From Euryarchaeota archaeon UBA33 (GTDB taxonomy: Archaea > Thermoplasmatota > E2 > DHVEG-1), in NCBI GenBank assembly GCA_002506745.1, contig DAYE01000001.1, positions 7,988 through 13,404 on the forward strand: a stretch of DNA of 5,417 nt, in the 5' to 3' direction. A program made the position numbers and the translations under genes. The notes below the pieces were generated by a model. That model was not told the origin of the DNA, searched no databases, and saw only the letters and a program-made list of their open reading frames with translations. Numbering within the stretch: the stretch's first letter is position 1; each line of letters begins with the position of its first letter. Below are positions 1 through 5,239 of the stretch, piece after piece.

Positions 1-1653
1 ATTCGAGAAATCATCGATGAAGACATCAAAACGAACAAATACAGCGGCCGGGTCCATACCAGGTTCCCCCCAGAGCCAAATGGGTACCTGCACATCGGTC
101 ATGCGAAATCCATCTGCCTGAACTTCGGGATCGCGGAGGACTACAAAGGCTCCTGCAACCTGCGGTTCGATGATACAAACCCTACCAAAGAAGAGGAGGA
201 GTACGTCCAGTCCATCATCGATAACGTCAAATGGCTTGGGTTCGACTGGGAGGATCGCTTGTTCTTCGCCTCAGATTATTTTGCCCAGATGTACGAGTAT
301 GCCCTGCAATTAGTTAAGGTCGGAAAAGCCTATGTGGATGATCTTCCTGCTGACCAAATCGCCGAATACCGAGGCAACCTCACGCAGCCGGGGAAGAACA
401 GTCCGTATCGTGATCGGCCTATCGAAGAGAACCTCGACTTGTTCCAGCGGATGAAAGCAGGGGAATTCGCTGACGGTCAGAAAGTCCTTCGCGCCAAAAT
501 AGACATGACCCATCCGAACATCAACATGCGAGACCCGGTGATGTACCGGATTCTGCATGCGAGCCATCATCGGACGGGTGATGAATGGTGCATCTACCCG
601 ATGTATGACTGGGCGCATGGCCTGGAAGACTCCATCGAAGGCATCACTCATTCGATTTGTACCCTTGAGTTTGAGAACCATCGACCTCTGTATGATTGGT
701 TCCTAGACGCACTCGGGGTGTATCATCCGCAGCAGATCGAGTTTGCCCGTCTGAACCTCACCTACACCGTCATGAGTAAACGGTTGTTGCTTCAATTGGT
801 GGAAGGAAACCATGTCTGTGGCTGGGATGACCCTCGTCTGCCGACCATCAGCGGGATGCGTCGTAGGGGTTATTCATCATCAGCGATTAGGATGTTCTGT
901 AAACGGATTGGTGTGGCGAAATTCAACAGCATCGTCGATTTCGAGTTCCTTGAGCATAACATCCGGGAGGATCTGAACAAGACCTCACCACGGTTTATGG
1001 GAGTCCTCCATCCACTCAAATTGGTTCTTGAGAACTACCCTGAGAATCAGACTGAGGAGCTTGAGGCGGTGAACAACCCTGAGGATCAAAGTATGGGTAC
1101 TCGGAAGATCCCGTTCTCGTACACGCTGTTCATTGAACAGGATGATTTCATGGAAAACCCACCCAAGGATTACTACCGGCTCGCACCGGGTCGGGAGGTG
1201 CGTCTCCGCTACGCGTATTTCATTAAATGCATTGATGTGGTGAAAAAAGATGGAAAACCAGTCGAACTACGCTGCACATATGATCCTACGACGAAGGGCG
1301 GATACGCGCCTGATGGTAGAAAAGTCAAATCCACGATCCACTGGGTGTCTGCGCCGCATGCCATTGCTGCAGAAGCACGCTTATACGACCGGCTTTTTAC
1401 GGTCGCTGACCCTGTAGGACAAAAAGGAATTGAATTCAAAGAGTTTCTTAACCAACGTTCCCTTGAGGTTCTCCGTGACTGTCAGGTCGAACCTGCGGTG
1501 AGAACACTCAAACCGTTTGATCGTTTTCAGTTTGAACGCCTTGGTTATTTCTGTGTTGACCCAGCAACGTCAAAGAACACGTTGGTTCTGAATCGAACCG
1601 TTGAATTACGTGATTCCTGGGCAAAGCTTCAGAAAACCGCGCAGAAGAAATAA
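1..1653 (+). CDS. glnS: Glutaminyl-tRNA synthetase, bacterial type (5' end cut by window edge)
   Basis: Class I aminoacyl-tRNA synthetase that ligates glutamine to tRNA-Gln in the cytoplasm. The reading frame is open from base 1, so 550 residues are visible; comparison with remembered E. coli GlnRS (554 residues) suggests only about 9-10 N-terminal residues are missing. A TTG at base 259 lies inside the catalytic domain and is not the start. Visible landmarks (window numbering): [17 protein letters not shown] with the HIGH motif at residues 31-34, LRFDDTNP near 55-62, [13 protein letters not shown] from 127, WCIYPMYDW near 196-204, CTLEFEN at 220-226 and VMSKR (the KMSKS-class loop) at 257-261. 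The two C-terminal anticodon-binding beta-barrels follow, with GYFC and NRTV motifs near the end. Glutamine-pocket residues equivalent to E. coli Asp66, Tyr211 and Cys229 are kept. The Asp235 equivalent is Asn226. A tRNA-Gln gene follows. Most archaea lack this enzyme, so acquisition from bacteria is inferred. Confidence 0.97.
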   Translation: MREIIDEDIKTNKYSGRVHTRFPPEPNGYLHIGHAKSICLNFGIAEDYKGSCNLRFDDTNPTKEEEEYVQSIIDNVKWLGFDWEDRLFFASDYFAQMYEYALQLVKVGKAYVDDLPADQIAEYRGNLTQPGKNSPYRDRPIEENLDLFQRMKAGEFADGQKVLRAKIDMTHPNINMRDPVMYRILHASHHRTGDEWCIYPMYDWAHGLEDSIEGITHSICTLEFENHRPLYDWFLDALGVYHPQQIEFARLNLTYTVMSKRLLLQLVEGNHVCGWDDPRLPTISGMRRRGYSSSAIRMFCKRIGVAKFNSIVDFEFLEHNIREDLNKTSPRFMGVLHPLKLVLENYPENQTEELEAVNNPEDQSMGTRKIPFSYTLFIEQDDFMENPPKDYYRLAPGREVRLRYAYFIKCIDVVKKDGKPVELRCTYDPTTKGGYAPDGRKVKSTIHWVSAPHAIAAEARLYDRLFTVADPVGQKGIEFKEFLNQRSLEVLRDCQVEPAVRTLKPFDRFQFERLGYFCVDPATSKNTLVLNRTVELRDSWAKLQKTAQKK

Positions 1654-1684
1654 ATCATTGCACAAACATCGTAAATGCATATGC

Positions 1685-1691
1685 TTAAATA
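1685..1691 (+). promoter_or_regulatory. TATA box of the tRNA-Gln gene
   Basis: TTAAATA in the gap between glnS and the tRNA. Its centre is about 32 bases before tRNA position 1, which predicts a transcript starting a few bases before the mature 5' end, as usual for archaeal tRNA genes. No T-tract separates it from glnS, so read-through from glnS is also possible. Confidence 0.65.
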
Positions 1692-1719
1692 AAATCAAAG
1701 ATTCCCGGTATGAGCAGCT

Positions 1720-1790
1720 AGCCCCGTGGTGTAGTGGCAACATTTTGGCCTTTGGAGCCAACGTCGGCGGTTCAAATCCGCCCGGGGCTG
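1720..1790 (+). tRNA. tRNA-Gln (anticodon UUG)
   Basis: A full cloverleaf folds by hand. The acceptor stem is 1720-1726 with 1783-1789 (7 of 7 pairs). The D-stem is 1729-1732 with 1740-1743 and includes a G10-U25 wobble. The anticodon stem is 1745-1749 with 1757-1761, the loop is CTTTGGA, and the anticodon TTG is at 1752-1754. The variable loop has 4 bases, and the T-stem is 1766-1770 with 1778-1782 around TTCAAAT. The discriminator is G73 (1790). CCA is not encoded and there is no intron. It decodes CAA and, by wobble, possibly CAG. The end pair A1-U72 is the archaeal form, the one recognised by GatDE; bacterial tRNA-Gln usually has U1-A72. G73, U35 and G36 match E. coli GlnRS identity bases, but pair 3-70 is C-G rather than G-C. 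The gene lies 66 bases after its synthetase gene. Confidence 0.97.
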
Positions 1791-1808
1791 TCTTCTTGAT
1801 AAAAGATC

Positions 1809-1815
1809 TTTTTTT
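1809..1815 (+). terminator. T7 tract after tRNA-Gln
   Basis: Seven T residues 18 bases after the tRNA end, a typical archaeal U-rich stop signal. The first four overlap a perfect 12-base palindrome (AAAAGATCTTTT, 1801-1812). It is the first T-tract after glnS, so it may end both the glnS and the tRNA transcripts. Confidence 0.55.
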
Positions 1816-1833
1816 GGTCAATATTAGGGGTAA

Positions 1834-1858
1834 CTGTTGTTTATTCTTTCCGCAACAG
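1834..1858 (+). repeat. Inverted repeat, possible weak hairpin
   Basis: CTGTTG (1834-1839) and CAACAG (1853-1858) are perfect 6-base inverted arms around a 13-base loop. The hairpin lies between the tRNA terminator and the zinc-ribbon promoter. Its function is unknown and it could occur by chance. Confidence 0.3.
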
Positions 1859-1880
1859 AACAAGAGTATCGCTTATTTTT

Positions 1881-1898
1881 CCTTCAAATTCATGAAGG
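1881..1898. promoter_or_regulatory. Inverted repeat just upstream of the zinc-ribbon gene promoter
   Basis: CCTTCA (1881-1886) and TGAAGG (1893-1898) form perfect 6-base arms separated by 6 bases, ending 6 bases before the TATA box at 1905. Symmetric sites directly upstream of the TATA/BRE region are where archaeal dimeric regulators often bind. This is a candidate only, since short arms arise easily by chance. Confidence 0.3.
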
Positions 1899-1904
1899 TA
1901 TATG

Positions 1905-1912
1905 TTTAAATA
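1905..1912 (+). promoter_or_regulatory. TATA box of the zinc-ribbon gene
   Basis: TTTAAATA is a near-consensus archaeal TATA box. It predicts a transcript start near 1934 and a leader of about 20 bases, which holds the AGGAAG ribosome-binding site at 1940-1945. Confidence 0.65.
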
Positions 1913-1953
1913 CAGCATGGTCAATACAACCGCAATATTAGGAAGTAGTAAAT

Positions 1954-2121
1954 ATGTATAGAGAAGAAGGACGCGGTCGTTATGGGGGCGCACCACGAGA
2001 AATGCATAAAGCGACCTGTGCAGATTGTGGGAAAGAATGTGAAGTTCCGTTTGTACCGAATGGTACAAAACCTGTATATTGCAGGGACTGTTATCAACAA
2101 CATCGACCAAAGAGATTTTAG
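1954..2121 (+). CDS. Small zinc-ribbon protein, CxxC-x17-CxxC type
   Basis: A 55-residue protein of unknown specific function. It has a short basic, glycine-rich N-terminus (RGRYGG) followed by the conserved-looking stretch PREMHKATCADCGKECEVPF. Cys22/Cys25 and Cys43/Cys46 form two CxxC knuckles with exactly 17 residues between them, a treble-clef or zinc-ribbon pattern expected to bind one zinc ion. An additional Cys29 lies between the knuckles. Small proteins with this CxxC-x17-CxxC signature are common in archaea and some candidate bacterial phyla, where nucleic-acid or protein binding is presumed but not shown. The ATG is supported by AGGAAG 8 bases upstream and by a TATA box at 1905-1912, and the stop is TAG. 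The gene is a single unit between a tRNA terminator and a T-rich terminator. It is cytoplasmic, with no signal peptide or membrane segment. Confidence 0.88.
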   Translation: MYREEGRGRYGGAPREMHKATCADCGKECEVPFVPNGTKPVYCRDCYQQHRPKRF

Positions 2122-2150
2122 TAAAAAATGAATTTCTTTTAGATTTAACA

Positions 2151-2172
2151 TTTTTTTACTAACTCTTTTTTT
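2151..2172 (+). terminator. T-rich terminator after the zinc-ribbon gene
   Basis: Two T7 tracts (2151-2157 and 2166-2172) begin 30 bases after the stop codon, with no strong hairpin before them. This fits archaeal factor-light termination at U-runs. The T-richness continues into the next promoter. Confidence 0.55.
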
Positions 2173-2180
2173 CTTTTATT

Positions 2181-2190
2181 TTTATATATA
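2181..2190 (+). promoter_or_regulatory. Probable TATA box of the threonine aldolase gene
   Basis: TTTATATATA matches the archaeal TATA consensus and predicts a start near 2211 with a leader of about 33 bases. A second AT-rich candidate (TTTTTTATAA, 2213-2222) would give a nearly leaderless transcript. The first is preferred because GGTG (2235-2238), 5 bases before the ATG, looks like a ribosome-binding site. Confidence 0.5.
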
Positions 2191-2243
2191 TTAATTTGTA
2201 TGTGATAGAAGATTTTTTATAACAAATACTGCTTGGTGCATGT

Positions 2244-3281
2244 ATGGCGATATTTGCAGGTTTTGGAAGCGATAATCATTCCGGGGTACATCCTGATATT
2301 CTCAATGCCCTTCGAAACGTCAATGGCGGATATGTTGTTGCGTATGGTCTTGACGAGTATACCACACAAGCGATCGGACAACTCAAAGAGATCTTTGGAA
2401 AAGAATCCTCGGTCTTCTTTGTGTATAACGGGACTGCGGCAAACATGCTTGGACTTCGGAACGTCACCGACTCGTTTCATTCTATTTTTTGTGCGGAGAG
2501 CGCTCATCTGACGGTCCATGAGTGTTGCGGTCCGGAGAATTATATCGGGGCTAAACTCGTGAATATACCAACACCTGATGGGAAACTCACGGTGGATTTA
2601 ATCGAACCATTTCTTATCGGTGTGGATGATCCTCATATGGCCCAGCCGCACGTGATTTCGATTACGCAGGCGACCGAGCGAGGGACGGTGTACCGCCCTA
2701 AGGAGATACAGGACCTTGCTGATTTTGCTCATAAGCATCATATGTTACTTCATATGGATGGCGCCCGGTTGAGTAATGCGGCAGCGTTTTTGAAGACCGG
2801 TTTACACGAGATCTCAGGAAAGGCTGGGGTGGATGTCTTGTCGTTCGGGGGGACAAAGAACGGGATGATGTACGGGGAGGCCGTGGTGTTTTTCGATAAG
2901 AATCTTGCGAAGAATTTTGAGTTCATCAGGAAACAAGGGATGCAGTTGACCAGTAAAATGCGGTATATCTCCGCGCAGTTCTCCGCGTTTCTCAACGATG
3001 ATCTGTGGTTACGGAATGCGTCTCATGCCAATGAGATGGCTCGGCTGCTCGCGGAGCAACTTCAGAGTATCCCTGGGATGGAGATTTCCCAAAAGGTCGA
3101 GGCAAACATGGTATATGCAATCATTCCCAATCATTGTATTATAAAGCTTCAGAAACAGTATTATTTCCATCGTTTCAATGAACGCACCTGTGAAGTACGG
3201 CTCATGTGTTCATTTACCACACAACCACAGGATGTCTTGTCCTTTTCCCAGGCGATACGAAAAACAGTTGGTGCGCAATAA
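2244..3281 (+). CDS. ltaE: Low-specificity L-threonine aldolase-like PLP enzyme
   Basis: A 345-residue fold-type I PLP enzyme of the threonine aldolase / beta-eliminating lyase family, which typically cleaves L-threonine or L-allo-threonine to glycine and acetaldehyde in the cytoplasm. Visible landmarks are an N-terminal SDNHSGVHP (residues 9-17), and FVYNGTAAN (59-67), whose Gly-Thr contacts the PLP phosphate. His88 (in ESAHLTVHECCGPE) would stack on the cofactor ring, and HMDGARLSNA (170-179) holds Asp172 for the pyridine nitrogen and Arg175. SFGGTKNG has Lys205 as the expected Schiff-base lysine, and Arg319 in VRLM would bind the substrate carboxylate. Length and motif order are normal and complete. 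The start is ATG with GGTG 5 bases upstream; an ATG at 2240 is in another frame. The gene has its own promoter and converges on the EamA gene. Related aldolases act on phenylserine or other beta-hydroxy amino acids, so the true substrate is uncertain. Confidence 0.9.
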   Translation: MAIFAGFGSDNHSGVHPDILNALRNVNGGYVVAYGLDEYTTQAIGQLKEIFGKESSVFFVYNGTAANMLGLRNVTDSFHSIFCAESAHLTVHECCGPENYIGAKLVNIPTPDGKLTVDLIEPFLIGVDDPHMAQPHVISITQATERGTVYRPKEIQDLADFAHKHHMLLHMDGARLSNAAAFLKTGLHEISGKAGVDVLSFGGTKNGMMYGEAVVFFDKNLAKNFEFIRKQGMQLTSKMRYISAQFSAFLNDDLWLRNASHANEMARLLAEQLQSIPGMEISQKVEANMVYAIIPNHCIIKLQKQYYFHRFNERTCEVRLMCSFTTQPQDVLSFSQAIRKTVGAQ

Positions 3282-3287
3282 AGCAGC

Positions 3288-4154
3288 TTATCCTTCTTTT
3301 TTTGAGATAAGGTACACACCACCAAAAAGGAACGCGATCCCGATGATTTGCATAATGGTGGCGAGCTCGTTGAGAAAGACAAACGCTAGTATTGCTGCGA
3401 AGAACGGGGCTGTTAGCTCCAGACCAGATGCTTGTGCTGCTTTCAGGCGTTTTAATCCTTCATAATACAGGATGGTGCCAATGCCGATGATCACTCCGAT
3501 GAAGACTTCGTAGATATTGGCGATGAGAAGCGAGGATGTCAACCCGAGGTAGGCTGCGAAAATAAGGGCCGGGAAGAAAAATCGATAGAAGGTAATGAGG
3601 CCTGCATCCATCGTGGTAAGGTATTTTTTCATGACAATCGCTGAGGTCGCCCAGGCGATGGTCGCAGCCAGAACGATAAGGTCTCCAAGGGTGCCGAACC
3701 TCAGTGCAACCAGGTTATCCAATGTTTGAGTGGTGACTAGCAATCCGGAGAGAATCATCAGGGTGATGCCAAGGTAGTCGAACTTGGTGAGCGTATCTGT
3801 TTTCAGCAGAAAAAATCCAAAGGCGATGATGAAGATCGGCTGCATATGTCCGATGATGACAGCGTTGATTACTGGGATTTGGGATAAAGCGATATAATAC
3901 ATGAAATCCGCAACCAGTGTTCCAACGAGAGCAATGAAGATGAGAGGGGGAATTTGTGGTTTGGTCACCTTCAAAAGAGATTTTTTTGTGATTGCAAGAT
4001 ACACAATTGCCGTGAGTGCGGCGACCATCGCACGAATCGCTGAGGTGTGAAGAAAATCAGAGGTTTCATATGAGAGTTTTGCGAGGATTGGCTCTATCGC
4101 CCACATAATACTGGCAAGTAGAATTGTTGCAACGCCAAGTTGTTTTGTGTTCAC
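3288..4154 (-). CDS. EamA/DMT-superfamily 10-helix transporter
   Basis: A 288-residue integral membrane protein of the drug/metabolite transporter superfamily, probably a proton-coupled exporter or permease for small metabolites; the substrate cannot be told from sequence. About ten hydrophobic helices are visible (approximately 6-25, 38-56, 69-90, 94-117, 127-145, 156-176, 184-203, 211-230, 244-262 and 265-284), arranged as two EamA repeats of five. The first repeat has WAIEPILAKLSY near its start and PVINAVIIGHMQPIFI in helix 4. The second has IAWATSAIVMKKYL and then ASGLELTAPFFAAILAFVFLNE, the family's recurrent proline/glutamate helix pair. The length is typical. The start is GTG: no in-frame ATG lies near, and the TATA-like box at 4179-4185 puts the transcript start within a few bases of this GTG, so the mRNA may be leaderless. 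It is transcribed separately from the redox operon upstream. Confidence 0.9.
   Translation of the reverse strand: MNTKQLGVATILLASIMWAIEPILAKLSYETSDFLHTSAIRAMVAALTAIVYLAITKKSLLKVTKPQIPPLIFIALVGTLVADFMYYIALSQIPVINAVIIGHMQPIFIIAFGFFLLKTDTLTKFDYLGITLMILSGLLVTTQTLDNLVALRFGTLGDLIVLAATIAWATSAIVMKKYLTTMDAGLITFYRFFFPALIFAAYLGLTSSLLIANIYEVFIGVIIGIGTILYYEGLKRLKAAQASGLELTAPFFAAILAFVFLNELATIMQIIGIAFLFGGVYLISKKEG
3297..3303 (+). terminator. T7 tract ending the aldolase transcript, inside the EamA gene's 3' end
   Basis: Seven T residues begin 16 bases after the aldolase stop codon. On the other strand they encode the lysines near the transporter's C-terminus (KKEG). The two convergent transcripts must therefore overlap at their ends. 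Confidence 0.45.
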
Positions 4155-4178
4155 AAGTGATGTTAAATGGTACAGGGC

Positions 4179-4185
4179 TTAAATT
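4179..4185 (-). promoter_or_regulatory. TATA-like box of the EamA gene
   Basis: AATTTAA on the minus strand, preceded by an A-rich stretch. Its centre is about 28 bases before the GTG start codon, so the predicted transcript start is within a few bases of the codon. Confidence 0.45.
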
Positions 4186-4206
4186 GTTTTTTCCAATCAA
4201 AGAAAC

Positions 4207-4213
4207 AAAAAAA
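4207..4213 (-). terminator. T7 tract ending the molybdoprotein-cytochrome operon
   Basis: Seven T residues on the minus strand begin 5 bases after the stop codon of the small membrane protein gene, directly before the EamA promoter. They probably separate the two transcripts. Confidence 0.5.
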
Positions 4214-4218
4214 TGTGA

Positions 4219-4473
4219 TTAAAGGTGTTTTTCTTTCTGAAATTTTTTTCCAATGGTAAAACCGATATGTGCGATAAGTAGGACCATGAAGGGAATGATG
4301 AGATTGGAATGGATCTGAAAGGATGTGAGTTTCGATACTGTGCCGCTTGTAAGAGATTCTATAATCTGGTAATTGGAGATTCCAAATCCGGTGAAAATGA
4401 AGAGAATAATAACAATGGTAAGCAGCACATGGGTGAGTGTTTTCATGGTTCGAAATATGTTCATGGTGTTCAC
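4219..4473 (-). CDS. Small two-helix membrane protein, probable b-type cytochrome subunit
   Basis: An 84-residue protein with two membrane helices (about 12-32 and 57-74). His15 lies at the beginning of helix 1, in LTHVLLTIVIILFIFTGFG, which resembles the first helix of cytochrome b561/formate dehydrogenase gamma-type proteins. His55 and His69 flank helix 2 and are 14 residues apart, the spacing used by b-type cytochromes to bind haem on the two membrane faces. His15 and His69 should lie on the same face and could share one haem. Haem binding is inferred, not shown. The gene overlaps the molybdopterin-fold gene by 4 bases (GTGA), implying translational coupling, and probably supplies its electrons or quinone link, as MsrQ does for MsrP. 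It is far shorter than MsrQ. The start is the overlapping GTG; an ATG three codons later (4462-4464), with GTGA 5 bases before it, is an equally credible start. DUF4405-like proteins are the closest family I can suggest. Confidence 0.72.
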   Translation of the reverse strand: MNTMNIFRTMKTLTHVLLTIVIILFIFTGFGISNYQIIESLTSGTVSKLTSFQIHSNLIIPFMVLLIAHIGFTIGKKFQKEKHL

Positions 4474-5141
4474 TTGTCAAAGAAGCTTTCATTCAGATTT
4501 CCGCCGTTTGAGTATCCTCTGCTTTCCCAGTATCCCTTATAATTAAGGTTGTCTGAGAGTTCGATTTCTGTGACCCACTTGATCCATTTGTAGCCCCATT
4601 TGCTCTCTGCGACGAGCTGGAAGGGGAACCCGCGTTCGGCTGGTAGAGTCACGTTGTTCATTTTGTATGCGAGTAGGATGTTGTTTTCTGTTGTGTAATT
4701 CAGAGGGAAGGCGGTGGTGTACCCGTCATAAGCTTTGAAGATGATGGTATTGGCAGATGGGTCTGGTTGTACTTCGCTGATAAGTTCTTTTATCAGGATG
4801 CCTTGCCAGAGGATTTTCACGCTCCATCCCTCGACGCAGTCTAAGGTGACGACTTTTTTGTACTGTTGGAACTTCGTGAGGATTTCGTCATAGGTATAGT
4901 TTTTTTGTGTGCCGACAAGTCCTGTAATTTTGAGTTGGTAGGTTGATTGATTGATTTGTTGAGGTCCTTTGATAGAATTTTCCCGAAAGTCGCTTACTGA
5001 GGCGAGTTTTTCTCCTTGGTATTCTCGTATTTCGACTCCGTCGAGTTGAATGTTTCGTTGTTCGAAGCACCCTGCAAAAGAGGTGGTTAGGAGGATTAGT
5101 GTGCTTAGAAGAAATATTCTCATGGATGATATGTTTTTCAT
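4470..5141 (-). CDS. Exported molybdopterin-binding oxidoreductase, sulfite oxidase fold (lipoprotein)
   Basis: A 223-residue protein with the sulfite oxidase/MsrP-type molybdopterin domain, expected to act outside the membrane. TLDCVEGWS holds Cys102, the likely molybdenum thiolate ligand (compare the CVE-W motif of YedY/MsrP). It is followed by WQGILIKELI, then AYDGYTTAFPL, AERGFPFQLV and WGYKWIKWVTEIEL, the conserved final core of the domain. The C-terminal dimerisation domain of true sulfite oxidases is absent. The N-terminus is a signal peptide ending SFAGC, so Cys25 is probably lipid-anchored. The cytochrome-like gene overlaps it downstream, suggesting a two-subunit redox enzyme; the substrate is unknown (sulfoxide reduction and sulfite oxidation are possible). 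The chosen ATG has AGGAG 11 bases upstream; an in-frame ATG at 5163-5165 would add 8 residues and lies about 13 bases after the predicted transcript start. The signal lacks a twin-arginine pair, which is odd for a molybdoenzyme. Confidence 0.88.
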   Translation of the reverse strand: MKNISSMRIFLLSTLILLTTSFAGCFEQRNIQLDGVEIREYQGEKLASVSDFRENSIKGPQQINQSTYQLKITGLVGTQKNYTYDEILTKFQQYKKVVTLDCVEGWSVKILWQGILIKELISEVQPDPSANTIIFKAYDGYTTAFPLNYTTENNILLAYKMNNVTLPAERGFPFQLVAESKWGYKWIKWVTEIELSDNLNYKGYWESRGYSNGGNLNESFFDK

Positions 5142-5152
5142 GGGGGTGTTTT

Positions 5153-5157
5153 CTCCT
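5153..5157 (-). promoter_or_regulatory. Ribosome-binding site AGGAG that decides the molybdoprotein start
   Basis: AGGAG on the minus strand, 11 bases before the ATG at 5139-5141. It would lie inside the coding sequence if the upstream ATG (5163-5165) were used, which favours the shorter protein. The spacing is somewhat long, so the choice is not certain. Confidence 0.5.
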
Positions 5158-5167
5158 TTTCTCATTA

Positions 5168-5183
5168 ATTAACAATCGTTAAT
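5168..5183. promoter_or_regulatory. 16-base palindrome over the operon's predicted transcription start (candidate operator)
   Basis: ATTAAC-AATC-GTTAAT: perfect 6-base inverted arms with a 4-base centre, 17 bases downstream of the TATA box and covering the predicted transcription start near 5178. A dimeric repressor bound here would block RNA polymerase recruitment or start-site opening. The arms are AT-rich, which raises the chance of coincidence. Confidence 0.45.
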
Positions 5184-5199
5184 ATTAGGCATCCTGGTG

Positions 5200-5208
5200 T
5201 ATTTAATA
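5200..5208 (-). promoter_or_regulatory. TATA box of the molybdoprotein-cytochrome operon
   Basis: TATTAAATA on the minus strand in the gap between the methyltransferase stop codon and the molybdoprotein start. It predicts transcription from about 5178 and indicates that the operon is not simply the tail of the methyltransferase transcript. Confidence 0.6.
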
Positions 5209-5239
5209 GTATCGGCTCCTTCGTTTCCTCCACCTTTCT

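Noticed and set aside
259..261. TTG as the glnS start
   Set aside because: The frame is open and matches GlnRS from base 1, including the HIGH motif upstream of this codon.
1720..1790. tRNA gene as a mobile-element attachment site
   Set aside because: No second copy of the tRNA 3' end, integrase gene or other mobile-element sign was seen in the window.
1606..1863. 85-residue minus-strand ORF containing APGGFEPPT
   Set aside because: It is the antisense reading of the tRNA gene; GGFEPPT-type peptides are a well-known false prediction from tRNA T-arm complements.
1601..1909. 102-residue plus-strand ORF spanning the end of glnS, the tRNA and the spacer
   Set aside because: It overlaps glnS in another frame and runs straight through the tRNA; it has no recognisable domain and no ribosome-binding site.
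1841..2151. Minus-strand ORFs of 89 and 76 residues over the zinc-ribbon gene
   Set aside because: They are antisense to a well-supported gene with a TATA box, ribosome-binding site and CxxC knuckles; they have no family resemblance.
4163..4542. ORFs in other frames over the small cytochrome-like gene (109 residues minus, 77 residues plus)
   Set aside because: They are frame shadows; only the 84-residue frame has clean membrane helices, haem-like histidines and the GTGA overlap with its neighbour.
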